Positions 7,869 to 15,858 are shown, counted from the first letter of the stretch. The stretch is 32,227 nucleotides of DNA from 0-14-3-00-41-53 sp041500225 (GCA_041500225.1 JBGQLV010000023.1:1-32227); one strand, 5' to 3'. Notes: generated from the sequence alone by a model not told the origin. Numbers and translations are program-made.

Positions 7869-8855
7869 ATGAAATGGCAGACGAAAGAAAAGACTGTTGA
7901 GATCATTGTCAGTTCTATTGGCCTTGTATCGGTAATCGTACTTCTTTTAATAGGCTTCTTTCTCTTTAAAGAGGCTTTTTATATCTTCTATAAGGCAGGT
8001 GTTTTAAAGGTCATCTTCGGCAGTGAATGGTATCCGACTTATGATCCTCCAAGCTTCGGGATGTTCCCGCTTATCATGGGTACTCTTGCCGTAACAATCC
8101 TAACAGCAGTTATGGCCATTCCGTTAGGTCTGGCAACTGCCGTTTATATTGCAGAGGTGGCCCATCACAGGGTAAAGGAATTTTTAAAGCCCATGATAGA
8201 AATGCTTGCAAGTTTTCCCTCGGTAGTGCTGGGATTCTTTGGTATGGTGATTATTGCACCGATCCTATCCAACTGGCTTTCTCCGATCCTTTCGGAAAAA
8301 CTCCCTGAATTACTGAAAAGCACACACATCCCGTTCATTTCGACTACCCTTGCCGGGTTCTGTTATGACAAATTATTTATCTCGTCAGGATTGAATATCA
8401 CTACTGCAGCTTTAATGCTTACTATAAGGGCTATACCGGTTATTTCAAGCATTGCCGAAGATGCGCTGACTTCGGTACCGCGTACCTATAGAGAGGCATC
8501 ATACTCTCTTGGAGCTGATAAATGGGAGACCATCTGGAGGGTTGTGATACCAGCCTCTGTATCAGGATTAAGTGTTGCGGTCATTCTCGGCATCGGAACG
8601 ATTATCGGAGAGACCATGATTGTGCTCATGGTTGCAGGTGGAGCAGCGGTTGTGCCTCACTGGATGTTCGACCCTGCCAGGCCTATGCCTGCCGCTATTG
8701 CAGCGGAGATGGGGGAAGCCCCTTATGGAAGCCTTCATTATCACGCACTTTTCGGGGTTGGCGCACTTTTATTCCTCATCACTTTTGTATTAAGTTTTAT
8801 CTCGGATTTCATATCAAAAAAATACAGATCTATAAGGATAGGCGAAAAGGTATGA
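7869..8855 (+). CDS. pstC: Phosphate ABC transporter permease PstC
   Basis: An inner-membrane permease of 328 aa with about six TM segments. The first is at about 12-32 (SIGLVSVIVLLLIGFFLF). The EAA loop that contacts PstB reads EASYSLGADKWETIWRVVIP. The wide periplasmic segment around GSEWYPTYDPPSFGMFP is typical of PstC. It lies 30 bp after pstS and overlaps pstA by four bases (ATGA), so the two permease subunits are translationally coupled. They would pair in the membrane to form the phosphate channel. Confidence 0.93.
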   Translation: MKWQTKEKTVEIIVSSIGLVSVIVLLLIGFFLFKEAFYIFYKAGVLKVIFGSEWYPTYDPPSFGMFPLIMGTLAVTILTAVMAIPLGLATAVYIAEVAHHRVKEFLKPMIEMLASFPSVVLGFFGMVIIAPILSNWLSPILSEKLPELLKSTHIPFISTTLAGFCYDKLFISSGLNITTAALMLTIRAIPVISSIAEDALTSVPRTYREASYSLGADKWETIWRVVIPASVSGLSVAVILGIGTIIGETMIVLMVAGGAAVVPHWMFDPARPMPAAIAAEMGEAPYGSLHYHALFGVGALLFLITFVLSFISDFISKKYRSIRIGEKV

Positions 8856-9754
8856 GCCGGGATATAGAGAGCATACACGAACCCTTTGAGCTGGTCCGCA
8901 AGAAAAGGTTTAACCTCAAGCAGGGGTTTTTTCTTTCGCTCGTAAGGGCGTTTGGTTTTTCCGGGGCATTGACGCTCTTTGTCATACTGTTCTTTGTCGC
9001 CTATAACGGCATAAGTATCTTAAACTGGGAATTTATTACGCAACCTCCTGTTGAAGCTATGACAAAGGGAGGGATTTTTCCTGTCATTGTCGGAACTATT
9101 TTACTGACCGCCTTATGTATGATCGTGGTTATACCAATAGGTGTTACTACAGCTATTTTCCTGGCTGAATATTCAAAGCCGGGGTTGCTCTTGCACACAG
9201 TTATGATGTCAATATATACCCTTGCGGGAGTGCCGTCGGTTATCTTCGGACTTTTCGGGTTGGCAGTTTTTGTCGTAGCATTTCATTTCGGCATGAGTCT
9301 GCTTGCCGGATCTCTCACCCTCGCAGTCATGGTTCTGCCATATATCATTTCGACCTCTGAAGAGGCGATTAAAGCCGTACCGTACAGTTTCAAAGAGGCA
9401 TCCCTTGCCTGTGGCGCCACAAAATGGCAGACAATCAGAAAGGTGGTTTTACCCACTGCCATGCCGGGAATCCTTACAGGCGTAATTCTGGGGACAGCAA
9501 AGGTTTCAGGAGAAACCGCTCCTATTATGTTTACAGCCGCCGCCTTTTTTACTCCCGGAGTTCCAAGATCATTATTTGAGCCTGTAATGGCATTGCCATA
9601 TCATATTTATGTGCTCGCAACAGCGGGTACGCATATTGAGGAGACAAGGCCGATACAATACGGCACTGCGCTCACATTAATCGTACTGGTTTTAGGAATG
9701 AATCTGTTGGGTATAATCCTGCGTTCGAGGCAAAGGAAGAAAAGGGCATGGTAG
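8852..9754 (+). CDS. pstA: Phosphate ABC transporter permease PstA
   Basis: The second permease half, 300 aa from the ATG at 8852. The same frame is open further upstream inside pstC, but that extension reads as antisense-like arginine/cysteine-rich sequence. The ATGA overlap with pstC and the normal PstA length favour 8852. About six TM segments follow a short cytoplasmic N-terminus. The EAA loop is EASLACGATKWQTIRKVVLP, and VSGETAPIMFTAAAFF is the conserved late TM region. It overlaps pstB by seven bases. Confidence 0.92.
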   Translation: MSRDIESIHEPFELVRKKRFNLKQGFFLSLVRAFGFSGALTLFVILFFVAYNGISILNWEFITQPPVEAMTKGGIFPVIVGTILLTALCMIVVIPIGVTTAIFLAEYSKPGLLLHTVMMSIYTLAGVPSVIFGLFGLAVFVVAFHFGMSLLAGSLTLAVMVLPYIISTSEEAIKAVPYSFKEASLACGATKWQTIRKVVLPTAMPGILTGVILGTAKVSGETAPIMFTAAAFFTPGVPRSLFEPVMALPYHIYVLATAGTHIEETRPIQYGTALTLIVLVLGMNLLGIILRSRQRKKRAW

Positions 9755-10512
9755 AAGAGAAGAACATATTCGGAATAAGGGATTTCAGCATCTACTATGT
9801 AGACTTCACTGCTGTCAAGAATGTCAATCTTGACATAGAGACCAACAAAATCACCGCAATAATAGGGCCCTCCGGTTGTGGAAAAACAACTCTCCTCAGA
9901 TCATTGAACAGAATGAATGACCTGATCATAACTTGCAGGGTCACCGGCCAGGTGCTCTTCCGGGGGGTTGACATATATCACAGGGATACTGACGTTATCG
10001 AACTTAGAAGAAGAGTCGGGATGGTCTTTCAGAAGCCGAATCCTTTCCCGAGTTCTGTTTATGAAAATGTGGCGTATGGGCCGAAAATACGAGGCGTAAA
10101 GAAGAAAAGTGAACTTGATGAGATCGTTGAAAAGGCACTCATCAGGGCCGGTTTATGGAAAGAGGTGAAGGATAAACTCAACGAATCCGGACTGAGCCTC
10201 TCGGGAGGCCAGATGCAGAGACTCTGTATAGCACGCTCACTCGCACAGGGACCCGAAGTCATCCTCTTTGATGAGCCGACTTCGGCGCTGGATCCGATCT
10301 CGACTGCAAATATAGAAAATCTGCTCCAGGAACTGCAGAAAACTGTTACGATAGTCATTGTAACCCATAACATGCAACAGGCTGCGAGGATATCGAACTA
10401 TACTGCATTTATGTATCTGGGGGAACTGATCGAATTCGGGGACACGGATACCATATTTGTGAATCCCCAGAATAAATTAACTGAAGAATATTTAACAGGG
10501 AGGTTTGGATGA
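9748..10512 (+). CDS. pstB: Phosphate ABC transporter ATP-binding protein PstB
   Basis: The ATPase of the phosphate importer, 254 aa, complete. Walker A is GPSGCGKTT, the Q-loop VFQKPNPFP (the PNPFP extension is diagnostic of PstB), the ABC signature LSGGQMQR, Walker B VILFDEPTSALDP and the switch His in VTHNMQQA. The protein begins within the last codons of pstA and its stop overlaps the phoU start (ATGA), consistent with one polycistronic unit. Confidence 0.95.
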   Translation: MVEEKNIFGIRDFSIYYVDFTAVKNVNLDIETNKITAIIGPSGCGKTTLLRSLNRMNDLIITCRVTGQVLFRGVDIYHRDTDVIELRRRVGMVFQKPNPFPSSVYENVAYGPKIRGVKKKSELDEIVEKALIRAGLWKEVKDKLNESGLSLSGGQMQRLCIARSLAQGPEVILFDEPTSALDPISTANIENLLQELQKTVTIVIVTHNMQQAARISNYTAFMYLGELIEFGDTDTIFVNPQNKLTEEYLTGRFG

Positions 10513-11177
10513 CGGCGATTTTCGATGAGGAATTGAATGCCTTAAAAGAAAAGATACTGAAACTCGGCTGCATGGTTGAGAACGCCATACGTGATTCTGT
10601 AAAAGCGCTCGTAGAGAGAGACAGCGAACTCTCAAAAGAAGTCATTAAGAAGGATCATCTGATTAATGCTCTCGATGTAGGGATAGATGAAGAATGTGTA
10701 AGATTGATAGCGCTGAGGCAACCTATGGCGAGAGACCTGAGATTCATAACGACTGCGATGAAGATAACTACAGACCTCGAAAGGATGGGAGACTTTGCCG
10801 TAAATATTGCGGAAAGGGCAATGGAGCTGAACGAAGAGCCGCAACTGAAGTCTTTTGTTAACATACCAAAGATGGCGGAAATTGCGCAGTCAATGGTAAG
10901 GGATGCCCTTGACTCCTTTGTCACGGGATGTTCCCGTTTGCCCTACGAAGTGATCAAACGGGATGACGAGGTGGACGACCTTACGGTAAGGAACTTTGAA
11001 GAGCTTCTCGGTCTCATGATCCAGGACCCAAAGATTATTCCGTTAGCGGTGAAGAGAACCTATATTGCAAAATATCTCGAAAGGATTGCAGACCATGCAA
11101 CTAACATTGCCGAAATGGTTATTTATCTGTGTAAAGGTAAGATGATTAGACATATGGAACTTCCGGAAAGCGAATAA
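10509..11177 (+). CDS. phoU: Phosphate signalling complex protein PhoU
   Basis: A 222-aa all-helical protein made of two PhoU repeats. Each carries the metal-binding E/DxxxD-type signature: DLERMGDFAVNIAERA in repeat 1 and YLERIADHATNIAEMV in repeat 2. PhoU links Pst transport activity to PhoR so that PhoB is silent when phosphate is plentiful. It is the last gene of the operon and is translationally coupled to pstB. No clear intrinsic terminator follows; the next 190 bp hold a dispersed inverted repeat. Confidence 0.94.
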   Translation: MTAIFDEELNALKEKILKLGCMVENAIRDSVKALVERDSELSKEVIKKDHLINALDVGIDEECVRLIALRQPMARDLRFITTAMKITTDLERMGDFAVNIAERAMELNEEPQLKSFVNIPKMAEIAQSMVRDALDSFVTGCSRLPYEVIKRDDEVDDLTVRNFEELLGLMIQDPKIIPLAVKRTYIAKYLERIADHATNIAEMVIYLCKGKMIRHMELPESE

Positions 11178-11264
11178 CATAAAAAAACAAACCCGCTCAT
11201 CAGCATAGCGTAATCATTCAGTGAAGCGTGGCGGCTCACAAAAGCGGCGCACCCTTCGACATCC

Positions 11265-11307
11265 TTCGGCAAGCTCAGGATGACATTGTCATGGTGAGCT
11301 TGTCGAA
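11265..11307. repeat. Dispersed inverted repeat downstream of phoU
   Basis: Two 21-bp arms at 11265-11285 and 11287-11307 are inverted copies with three mismatches, centred on AAGCTCA/TGAGCTT words. The sequence resembles the CTTCGACAAGCTCAGGATGAC family of bacterial intergenic palindromes, a recollection rather than a search. It may act as a transcript-end hairpin for the pst operon. Confidence 0.65.
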
Positions 11308-11491
11308 TCCATGACAGCTAAACTCCACCCTTTACTGAAAGCTTATAGCATAGCAATTTTTTGCCTTGCTTTTTTTCACAATCTGGAATATTTTTATATG
11401 TACTTTTTCTCGACTGTTGTTTATTACAAACAACTTTTTTCAGGTTGTAACATTAAACTTCAAAGATAAAAAATTTCAGCAGGGAGGTAAC

Positions 11492-12628
11492 ATGGAGGTC
11501 ATTAAAGGTTCCAAGCTCAAGCCGGTAGATGAGACATTTGAAGAGAACAAGAGGTATCGCATACTGATCGAAAATACAAAAGATATAGTCTATTTGCTGG
11601 ATGCTGAAGGAGTCTTTAAATATATAGGTCCCCAGGTCGCACAATATGGCTTCAACCCCGAAGAGGTGATCTCACAAAATTTTCTGGATTTCATTCATCC
11701 TAAGGATAGAGAGAAAATGTTTCTCCAATTCCAAAAAACTATGATAAAGGGATCAGAATTTATCAGTCAATTCCGGATCAAGAATAGGAAAGGGCGTGTT
11801 TACTGGATAGAGGAATACGGTAAGGTCCAACGCGATAAATCTGGAGGAATCGTTGGAATCAATGGGGTTTTGAGGGACATCACCGAGCGCAAGCGGGTAG
11901 ATGAGAAATTGCGTAGAGCGCACAAGGAACTGGAGATAAAGGTAAAAGAACGGACAGCTGAGCTCATGACTGCCAACGAAGCGTTACTGGTTGAGGTTAC
12001 CGAGCGTAAGCATGCGGAAGGAGCGCTCAAAGAAAGCTATCAGAAATTGCAAAGGGCTTTAGAGGGAACGATTTATGCCCTGGCATTGACAGTCGAAAAG
12101 AGAGATCCATATACTGCCGGCCATCAGCAGCGAGTTACCAATCTGGCTTGTGCAATTGCTACTGAGATGGGTCTTTCAGAAGAAAAGATTAATGGAATTC
12201 GTATGGTTGGTTTTATTCATGATCTTGGCAAGATATATGTGCCCGCAGAAATTCTCAGTAAACCTGGTCAGTTAACCGAAATGGAATTCGTCATAATTAA
12301 AACTCACGCCAAGGTCGGTTATGACATATTGAAGAAGGTAGAATTTCCATGGCCGATTGCGCAGGTTATAGTTCAACATCACGAAAGGATAGATGGATCC
12401 GGATATCCTTTTGGTCTGTCAGGTGAGAATATTCTTCTTGAGGCAAAAATCATAGGCGTGGCTGACGTCATCGAAGCAATAGCTTCCCACAGACCTTACC
12501 GGCCGGCCCTTGGTTTAGATAAAGCTCTTGAAGAAGTCTCGCAGAAAAGGGGTACCCTTTATGACCCTGAGGTAGTAGATGCCTGTTTGAGACTCTTTAC
12601 TGTGAAGGGTTTCAATCTGGAGTGCTAA
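11492..12628 (+). CDS. PAS domain HD-GYP phosphodiesterase
   Basis: A 378-aa cytosolic signalling protein. The PAS domain (about 20-135) has YRILIENTKDIVYLLD and the trailing GVLRDITERKR. A coiled-coil linker (about 135-190) carries KERTAELMTANEALL. The HD-GYP domain (about 195-370) contains H243-D244 in HDLGK, the H296-H297 pair in QHHERIDGSGYP and G304-Y305-P306, all intact, so hydrolysis of c-di-GMP is expected. The frame is open upstream to 11366, but GGAGG directly before the ATG at 11492 decides that start. It stands alone, not in an obvious operon. Confidence 0.9.
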   Translation: MEVIKGSKLKPVDETFEENKRYRILIENTKDIVYLLDAEGVFKYIGPQVAQYGFNPEEVISQNFLDFIHPKDREKMFLQFQKTMIKGSEFISQFRIKNRKGRVYWIEEYGKVQRDKSGGIVGINGVLRDITERKRVDEKLRRAHKELEIKVKERTAELMTANEALLVEVTERKHAEGALKESYQKLQRALEGTIYALALTVEKRDPYTAGHQQRVTNLACAIATEMGLSEEKINGIRMVGFIHDLGKIYVPAEILSKPGQLTEMEFVIIKTHAKVGYDILKKVEFPWPIAQVIVQHHERIDGSGYPFGLSGENILLEAKIIGVADVIEAIASHRPYRPALGLDKALEEVSQKRGTLYDPEVVDACLRLFTVKGFNLEC

Positions 12629-12671
12629 CCATCCCTATGCAAGGGTAATGTGGCCGGAAACAAGAGATTTC

Positions 12672-12699
12672 TTGACTTTCCTCATTCATGTTATAGAAT
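12672..12699 (+). promoter_or_regulatory. Putative sigma-70 promoter of the ACT-domain gene
   Basis: TTGACT at 12672-12677 and TAGAAT at 12694-12699 are separated by 16 bp. This places the transcription start about 25-30 bp before the start codon at 12733. Confidence 0.5.
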
Positions 12700-12732
12700 T
12701 AATTTAAAAACTCATAGATGGAGGTGTGTAAT

Positions 12733-13131
12733 ATGGCAAAGGCGAAAAAATCAAAACAGTTAAGTTTCAGCATGCGGAACAAGGTGGGATTGCTTTCAGA
12801 GATAAGCACGGCAATCACAAATGCAAAGGTCAATATGTATGCGATCTGTGCATATGGTATGGAAGGCAAGGCATATTTCATGTTGGTGACTGACAGCAAT
12901 GCAAAGACAAAAAAAACCCTCGGCGCTTTGGGAGCTGATGTCACGGAAAACGATGTTATTTCGGTGGAATTGCTCAATAAGGCGGGTGAATTGCAGAAGG
13001 TTGCAAAGAAGATAGCTAATGCAGGGGTTGATATCAACTACATGTATGGAACTGCCGGCACAGGCAAAACCTCACTTTGTGTCTTTGCAACTGTAGACGA
13101 TAAAGAGGCGATCAGGGCTATCAATAAATAA
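12733..13131 (+). CDS. Tandem ACT-domain protein
   Basis: A 132-aa protein built of two ACT-like beta-alpha-beta-beta units. The first (about 8-65) reads LSFSMRNKVGLLSEISTAI...VNMYAI, and the second (about 70-130) reads VELLNKAGELQKVAKKIANAGVD followed by INYMYG. Stand-alone ACT proteins usually bind small ligands such as amino acids and regulate partner enzymes or gene expression; no partner is visible here. An in-frame ATG lies five codons upstream, but GGAGGTG ahead of the ATG at 12733 fits that start. The N-terminal AKAKKSK is basic. Confidence 0.85.
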   Translation: MAKAKKSKQLSFSMRNKVGLLSEISTAITNAKVNMYAICAYGMEGKAYFMLVTDSNAKTKKTLGALGADVTENDVISVELLNKAGELQKVAKKIANAGVDINYMYGTAGTGKTSLCVFATVDDKEAIRAINK

Positions 13132-13195
13132 CGCGATGGAAGCCGGCTATTGTGCGGTATGATATGTCTGAAAGACAAGAGAAACTCGATATAGA

Positions 13196-13729
13196 ATGAG
13201 TCCTGTTTGTCCCTCATGGCTCTCCTTTATCCTCTATAACCCTGTCAGGAAGGCATTTACCGACCGGGGGAAGGTTCTAACTGAGTCTGGTGTTACGCGT
13301 GATGCGGTTGTGCTGGAAGTTGGAGCAGGCAATGGATTTCTGACTGAATTTCTTGCAGAACGCGCAAGAAAAGTATATGCCGTGGAGCTGCAGGACGGCA
13401 TGATAAGAAAACTGAGGAATAGAATCCTGCAATTCGGCGATAAAGTCTCGATTATTCCGGGTGACATAGCATCGATTAGTCTGAAAGAAGAGTTTGCCGA
13501 CGTGTGCCTTCTGTATTACTGTTTCCATGAAGTGAGCGATAAGATTAAGGCTGCTGACAATATCAGCAAGGCCGTAAAGACGGGCGGCATACTTTCGATA
13601 TACGAGCCTGCCATGGAGGTGGGAAAACCTTCCATGCAAAAGACTGCTGCTATGTTCAGGCAGAGGGGCTTCAGAAAAGAGATCGAGCGGAACCGGTTTT
13701 TTACAAGGTTTGTAAGATTGAGGAAATAA
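13196..13729 (+). CDS. Class I SAM-dependent methyltransferase
   Basis: A 177-aa Rossmann-fold methyltransferase. Motif I is VVLEVGAGNGFLTEFL, the acidic end of strand 2 is VYAVELQ, motif II/III is IIPGDIASI, and the post-I region CLLYYCFHEVSDK is followed by GGILSIYEPA. The N-terminal PVRKAFTDRGKVLTESGV resembles small ubiquinone/menaquinone-type or rRNA-type methyltransferases, but the substrate cannot be told. It is short for the family, with a minimal C-terminal cap. No strong ribosome binding site is seen. It lies 64 bp after the ACT gene on the same strand. Confidence 0.8.
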   Translation: MSPVCPSWLSFILYNPVRKAFTDRGKVLTESGVTRDAVVLEVGAGNGFLTEFLAERARKVYAVELQDGMIRKLRNRILQFGDKVSIIPGDIASISLKEEFADVCLLYYCFHEVSDKIKAADNISKAVKTGGILSIYEPAMEVGKPSMQKTAAMFRQRGFRKEIERNRFFTRFVRLRK

Positions 13730-13824
13730 TTTGACATTCAATTCTTTTGACTATTGACTTTCATAGAGCCATACAGTAATTTAAAAAAAGAGGCTGAGTC
13801 CTCGGTTGCGGAAACTTAACCAAA

Positions 13825-13860
13825 GGGCCTGTGGTTCATAAGAATCACGGGCCCGATTGT
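13825..13860 (+). terminator. Strong intrinsic terminator-like hairpin between converging genes
   Basis: A 13-bp stem pairs 13825-13837 with 13842-13854 (two G-T wobbles), with loop ATAA and the downstream T-rich stretch GATTGTTTT. It lies between the methyltransferase (+) and the DUF1456 gene (-), so it could end both transcripts. The distance from the methyltransferase stop is about 95 bp, leaving room for a short unrecognised RNA. Confidence 0.7.
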
Positions 13861-13892
13861 TTTATCCGATACAATTATTTTCCGAGTAGCTA

Positions 13893-14360
13893 TCAAGTTC
13901 TATAACGAATGGAAAGGCCTTTCAAAAATTTCCTGAGAAACTGATCACCGCATTCCTTGTAGTTTTTATGCCCTTCTTTTCTAAATAATGCCGTCAGTTT
14001 AGATTTTGATATGTCGACATCGGCCAGTTTTAAAATCCCGAGCATATCATCCTCTTTCAACTCTATGGCAATTCTTAGTTTTTTCAATATGGTATTATTT
14101 GTCAGCCGTGAGTCCGATTTTCTCGTCTCACCCGGTTTAATTTCTTTCCTGCCTCTTTTATGTAAAATTAACCCGTCCAAAAAATACCCCAAAACATCAT
14201 CACTGCAATTAACAAAGCCTTCTTCGTCTTCTTTTTTAAGAAGGCCGGTTAAATTGGATTGTTCAATTTCATGATCAGCCAGCTTAAATATTTCGATCAT
14301 TGTTGAATCGTTAATATTCAGAGCGTACCGTAATTGTCGCAATATATCATTGTTAGTCAT
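13893..14360 (-). CDS. DUF1456 family protein (YehS-like)
   Basis: A 155-aa protein composed of two related repeats of about 68 residues. The first begins MTNNDILRQLRYALNINDSTMIEIFKLA, and the second begins near residue 86 with LTNNTILKKLRIAIELKEDDMLGILKLA. Each ends in a FL.GL segment. This doubled arrangement and length match DUF1456/YehS proteins, whose biochemical role is unknown to me. The protein is charged, with no signal peptide or TM segment. It is transcribed on the minus strand and converges on the methyltransferase across the hairpin. Confidence 0.85.
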   Translation of the reverse strand: MTNNDILRQLRYALNINDSTMIEIFKLADHEIEQSNLTGLLKKEDEEGFVNCSDDVLGYFLDGLILHKRGRKEIKPGETRKSDSRLTNNTILKKLRIAIELKEDDMLGILKLADVDISKSKLTALFRKEGHKNYKECGDQFLRKFLKGLSIRYRT

Positions 14361-14450
14361 TATTAACCTATGATGAATTTGTCTATAGACTATTATAGTT
14401 CAGGCGACCTTGAAATCTACAAAAATCAAGTAATCTGGTGACTTAGAGCG

Positions 14451-14469
14451 AATTACGGCAACTGAAAAT
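14451..14469. repeat. Direct repeat flanking the DUF2442/DUF4160 pair, left copy
   Basis: AATTACGGCAACTGAAAAT, which also encodes the last codons of the DUF2442 protein. The same 18-19 bp, with one base missing, recurs at 15003-15020 beyond the other end of the gene pair. Confidence 0.6.
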
Positions 14470-14719
14470 TACCGGCAACAATCCCCGGTACGGTGATATC
14501 TTCATCAAGGGATTCCCACCTCAAAGCATAGCCGTTTAAACGGATTTTTACTTCCTTCAGTTGTTCATCTGTCGCATTCTTAAGTATTTTGAAGCGGTCA
14601 GCAGGGAACCCTATTAGTCGCCCGTCTGTAAGTTCCACAAAGATCATCCTGTTTTCCACCCATGCTCTTATGGCGGCAGGCTCAACAGAAACTTCTTTTT
14701 CAGCGCTTATGGTACTCAT
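14453..14719 (-). CDS. DUF2442 domain protein (toxin-antitoxin-like pair member)
   Basis: An 88-aa protein with the DUF2442 pattern: a hydrophobic strand AIRAWVENRMIFVELTDGRLIGFPADRF, then LKNATDEQLKEVKIRLNGYALRWESLDEDITVPGIV. It overlaps the upstream DUF4160 gene by 20 bp in a different frame, so the two are co-translated. DUF4160-DUF2442 pairs are common, mobile small-gene modules that have been suggested to be toxin-antitoxin-like. Its C-terminal codons lie in a short repeat duplicated on the far side of the pair. Confidence 0.85.
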   Translation of the reverse strand: MSTISAEKEVSVEPAAIRAWVENRMIFVELTDGRLIGFPADRFKILKNATDEQLKEVKIRLNGYALRWESLDEDITVPGIVAGNFQLP

Positions 14720-14936
14720 TATATTTCTCCTTTAAGAGAGTTTGATGCTCAAAAACCAGTTTTTCAATTTCCCGAATTATACGTGGAGAAATACCGTTAT
14801 TCCTGGCAAGCCTGATCGGTTCTAACCAGAACTTGCATTCACCATCAGGAGTTTCAACGTGAATATGAGGCGGCTCTTTAAGTTCATCGGAGTAAAAGTG
14901 GAATCTGTAAGAACCCAGCCTTAATATTGTCGGCAT
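14700..14936 (-). CDS. DUF4160 domain protein (toxin-antitoxin-like pair member)
   Basis: A 78-aa protein with the DUF4160 signature: MPTILRLGSYRFHFYSDEL, PPHIHVETPDGECKFWL, then a C-terminal helix with ISPRIIREIEKLVFEHQ. It is complete, being a normal length for the family. It is the first gene of the bicistron with DUF2442. The role is not established; a toxin-antitoxin-like function is inferred from pairing and size. The positively charged tail KEKYNEYHKR overlaps the start of the partner gene. Confidence 0.87.
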   Translation of the reverse strand: MPTILRLGSYRFHFYSDELKEPPHIHVETPDGECKFWLEPIRLARNNGISPRIIREIEKLVFEHQTLLKEKYNEYHKR

Positions 14937-15002
14937 TTTTCCCTTCTGTCATAATTCACCTTAGATTATTATAATACTTGCGGTATTCTCTGACAATGAT
15001 TT

Positions 15003-15020
15003 AATTACGGCACTGAAAAT
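15003..15020. repeat. Direct repeat flanking the DUF2442/DUF4160 pair, right copy
   Basis: AATTACGGCACTGAAAAT, one base shorter than the left copy at 14451. On the minus strand it reads like a second DUF2442 C-terminus ending in a stop, so it may be the scar of a duplicated or lost copy of the module. Confidence 0.55.
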
Positions 15021-15122
15021 ATGCCGAAAGGCTGTTTTCATAGAGGTTAAAAGGAAATCATGGAAGCCCTTTCGATTGGCGCTGAATAATAATTTCTTGT
15101 AATTTTATAGACTATAAATGAT

Positions 15123-15506
15123 ATGAAACAGCATATACGTTTTGGGAGTTACCTTGTCGAAAAGAGTATTATAAGTGCGATGGATGCCATCAAAGCAAGA
15201 TTCATTCAGTTGAAAAATAACCGTAAGATTGGCGAACTTGCTCAAGCCAAAGGCTTTCTTACTAACGATGATATTCTAAATATATTGGCAATACAGGAAG
15301 AGACAGGAGATAAATTTGGAGAGATTGCAGTAAGAGAAGAATATTTAACGAAAGGACAAGTAGAACAGCTTTTAAAAGAACAAGAAGACAACTATATATT
15401 CTTTGGAGAAGCTTTAGTCCAGATAGGAGCTATTTCTGAAGAAGAAGTGATAGAACAACTTAAGGAATTTAACAATTTTAAAATACAGAGCTTTGGTCAA
15501 AAATAG
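15123..15506 (+). CDS. Stand-alone MshEN/GspE-N-like helical repeat protein
   Basis: A 127-aa protein consisting of four similar helical units, each with a (F/I)G..L.....(I/L)(S/T).......L pattern: IRFGSYLVEKSIISAMDA, KIGELAQAKGFLTNDDIL, KFGEIAVREEYLTKGQVE and FFGEALVQIGAISEEEVIE. This resembles the N-terminal domain of GspE/PilB-type ATPases, some of which (MshEN) bind c-di-GMP. No ATPase domain is attached. A role as c-di-GMP receptor or protein-interaction module is inference; the canonical ligand residues cannot be confirmed by eye. ATG at 15123 has no strong Shine-Dalgarno. Confidence 0.7.
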   Translation: MKQHIRFGSYLVEKSIISAMDAIKARFIQLKNNRKIGELAQAKGFLTNDDILNILAIQEETGDKFGEIAVREEYLTKGQVEQLLKEQEDNYIFFGEALVQIGAISEEEVIEQLKEFNNFKIQSFGQK

Positions 15507-15526
15507 CTTCATTGTGGAGCGCGAAA

Positions 15527-15632
15527 GGGGCGTTCTTGACTACTTAAACTAAACAGTTTGTTCGGTTTGAGATTCGGGAAGAGTTAGAGGAGAAAAGAAG
15601 AAGCGACAAGTTGAATTAGTCAAGAACGTCCC
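15527..15632. mobile_element. MITE-like element with 16-bp terminal inverted repeats
   Basis: GGGGCGTTCTTGACTA at 15527-15542 is matched in inverted orientation by TAGTCAAGAACGTCCC at 15617-15632 (15 of 16 identical), bounding a 106-bp element with no coding capacity. The AAGAACGTCCC terminus resembles the ends of transposase-mobilised palindromes. No target-site duplication is evident. It could be a non-autonomous transposon or the remnant of one. Confidence 0.6.
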
Positions 15633-15660
15633 ATGGTTGTCATATTTAATTTAGTTTTGT

Positions 15661-15858
15661 TTATGTTTTTTTATTTGTTGATGCATTTTTCTTTTCTGTA
15701 GAAGAAGACGATTCTGCTTCAAGCCTTTCTTGTTCCTTATATTGTTCCATTACAATTCTCTCTGCTTCAAGCCAGTTGTCGAGGTCACGACCTTCAATTC
15801 CACCGCTTTTTTCATACAGTTCACGCGCAATCCTCGCTATCTCATCATACCATTTCAT
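15661..15858 (-). CDS. DUF2934 family small protein
   Basis: A 65-aa protein with the DUF2934 pattern: a helix containing IARIARELYEKSGGIEGRDLDNWLEAERIV, in which the G..EGRD..NWLEAE motif is diagnostic, followed by a low-complexity Glu/Ser/Lys tail. The function is unknown; these short charged proteins are often found near stress or accessory genes. It is on the minus strand, 28 bp from the MITE-like element, and reads away from the regulator gene at 16193. Confidence 0.8.
   Translation of the reverse strand: MKWYDEIARIARELYEKSGGIEGRDLDNWLEAERIVMEQYKEQERLEAESSSSTEKKNASTNKKT

Noticed and set aside
8522..8851. Long N-terminal extension of the PstA frame inside pstC
   Set aside because: The extra 110 residues are Arg/Cys-rich shadow sequence; the ATGA overlap at 8852 and the usual PstA length fix the start.
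11366..11491. Upstream TTG start for the HD-GYP protein giving a hydrophobic N-terminus
   Set aside because: No ribosome site at the TTG, while GGAGG lies just before ATG 11492; the extension is AT-rich leader sequence.
13277..13741. 154-aa minus-strand frame opposite the methyltransferase gene
   Set aside because: Antisense shadow: the plus strand carries clear methyltransferase motifs and the minus frame shows no family features.
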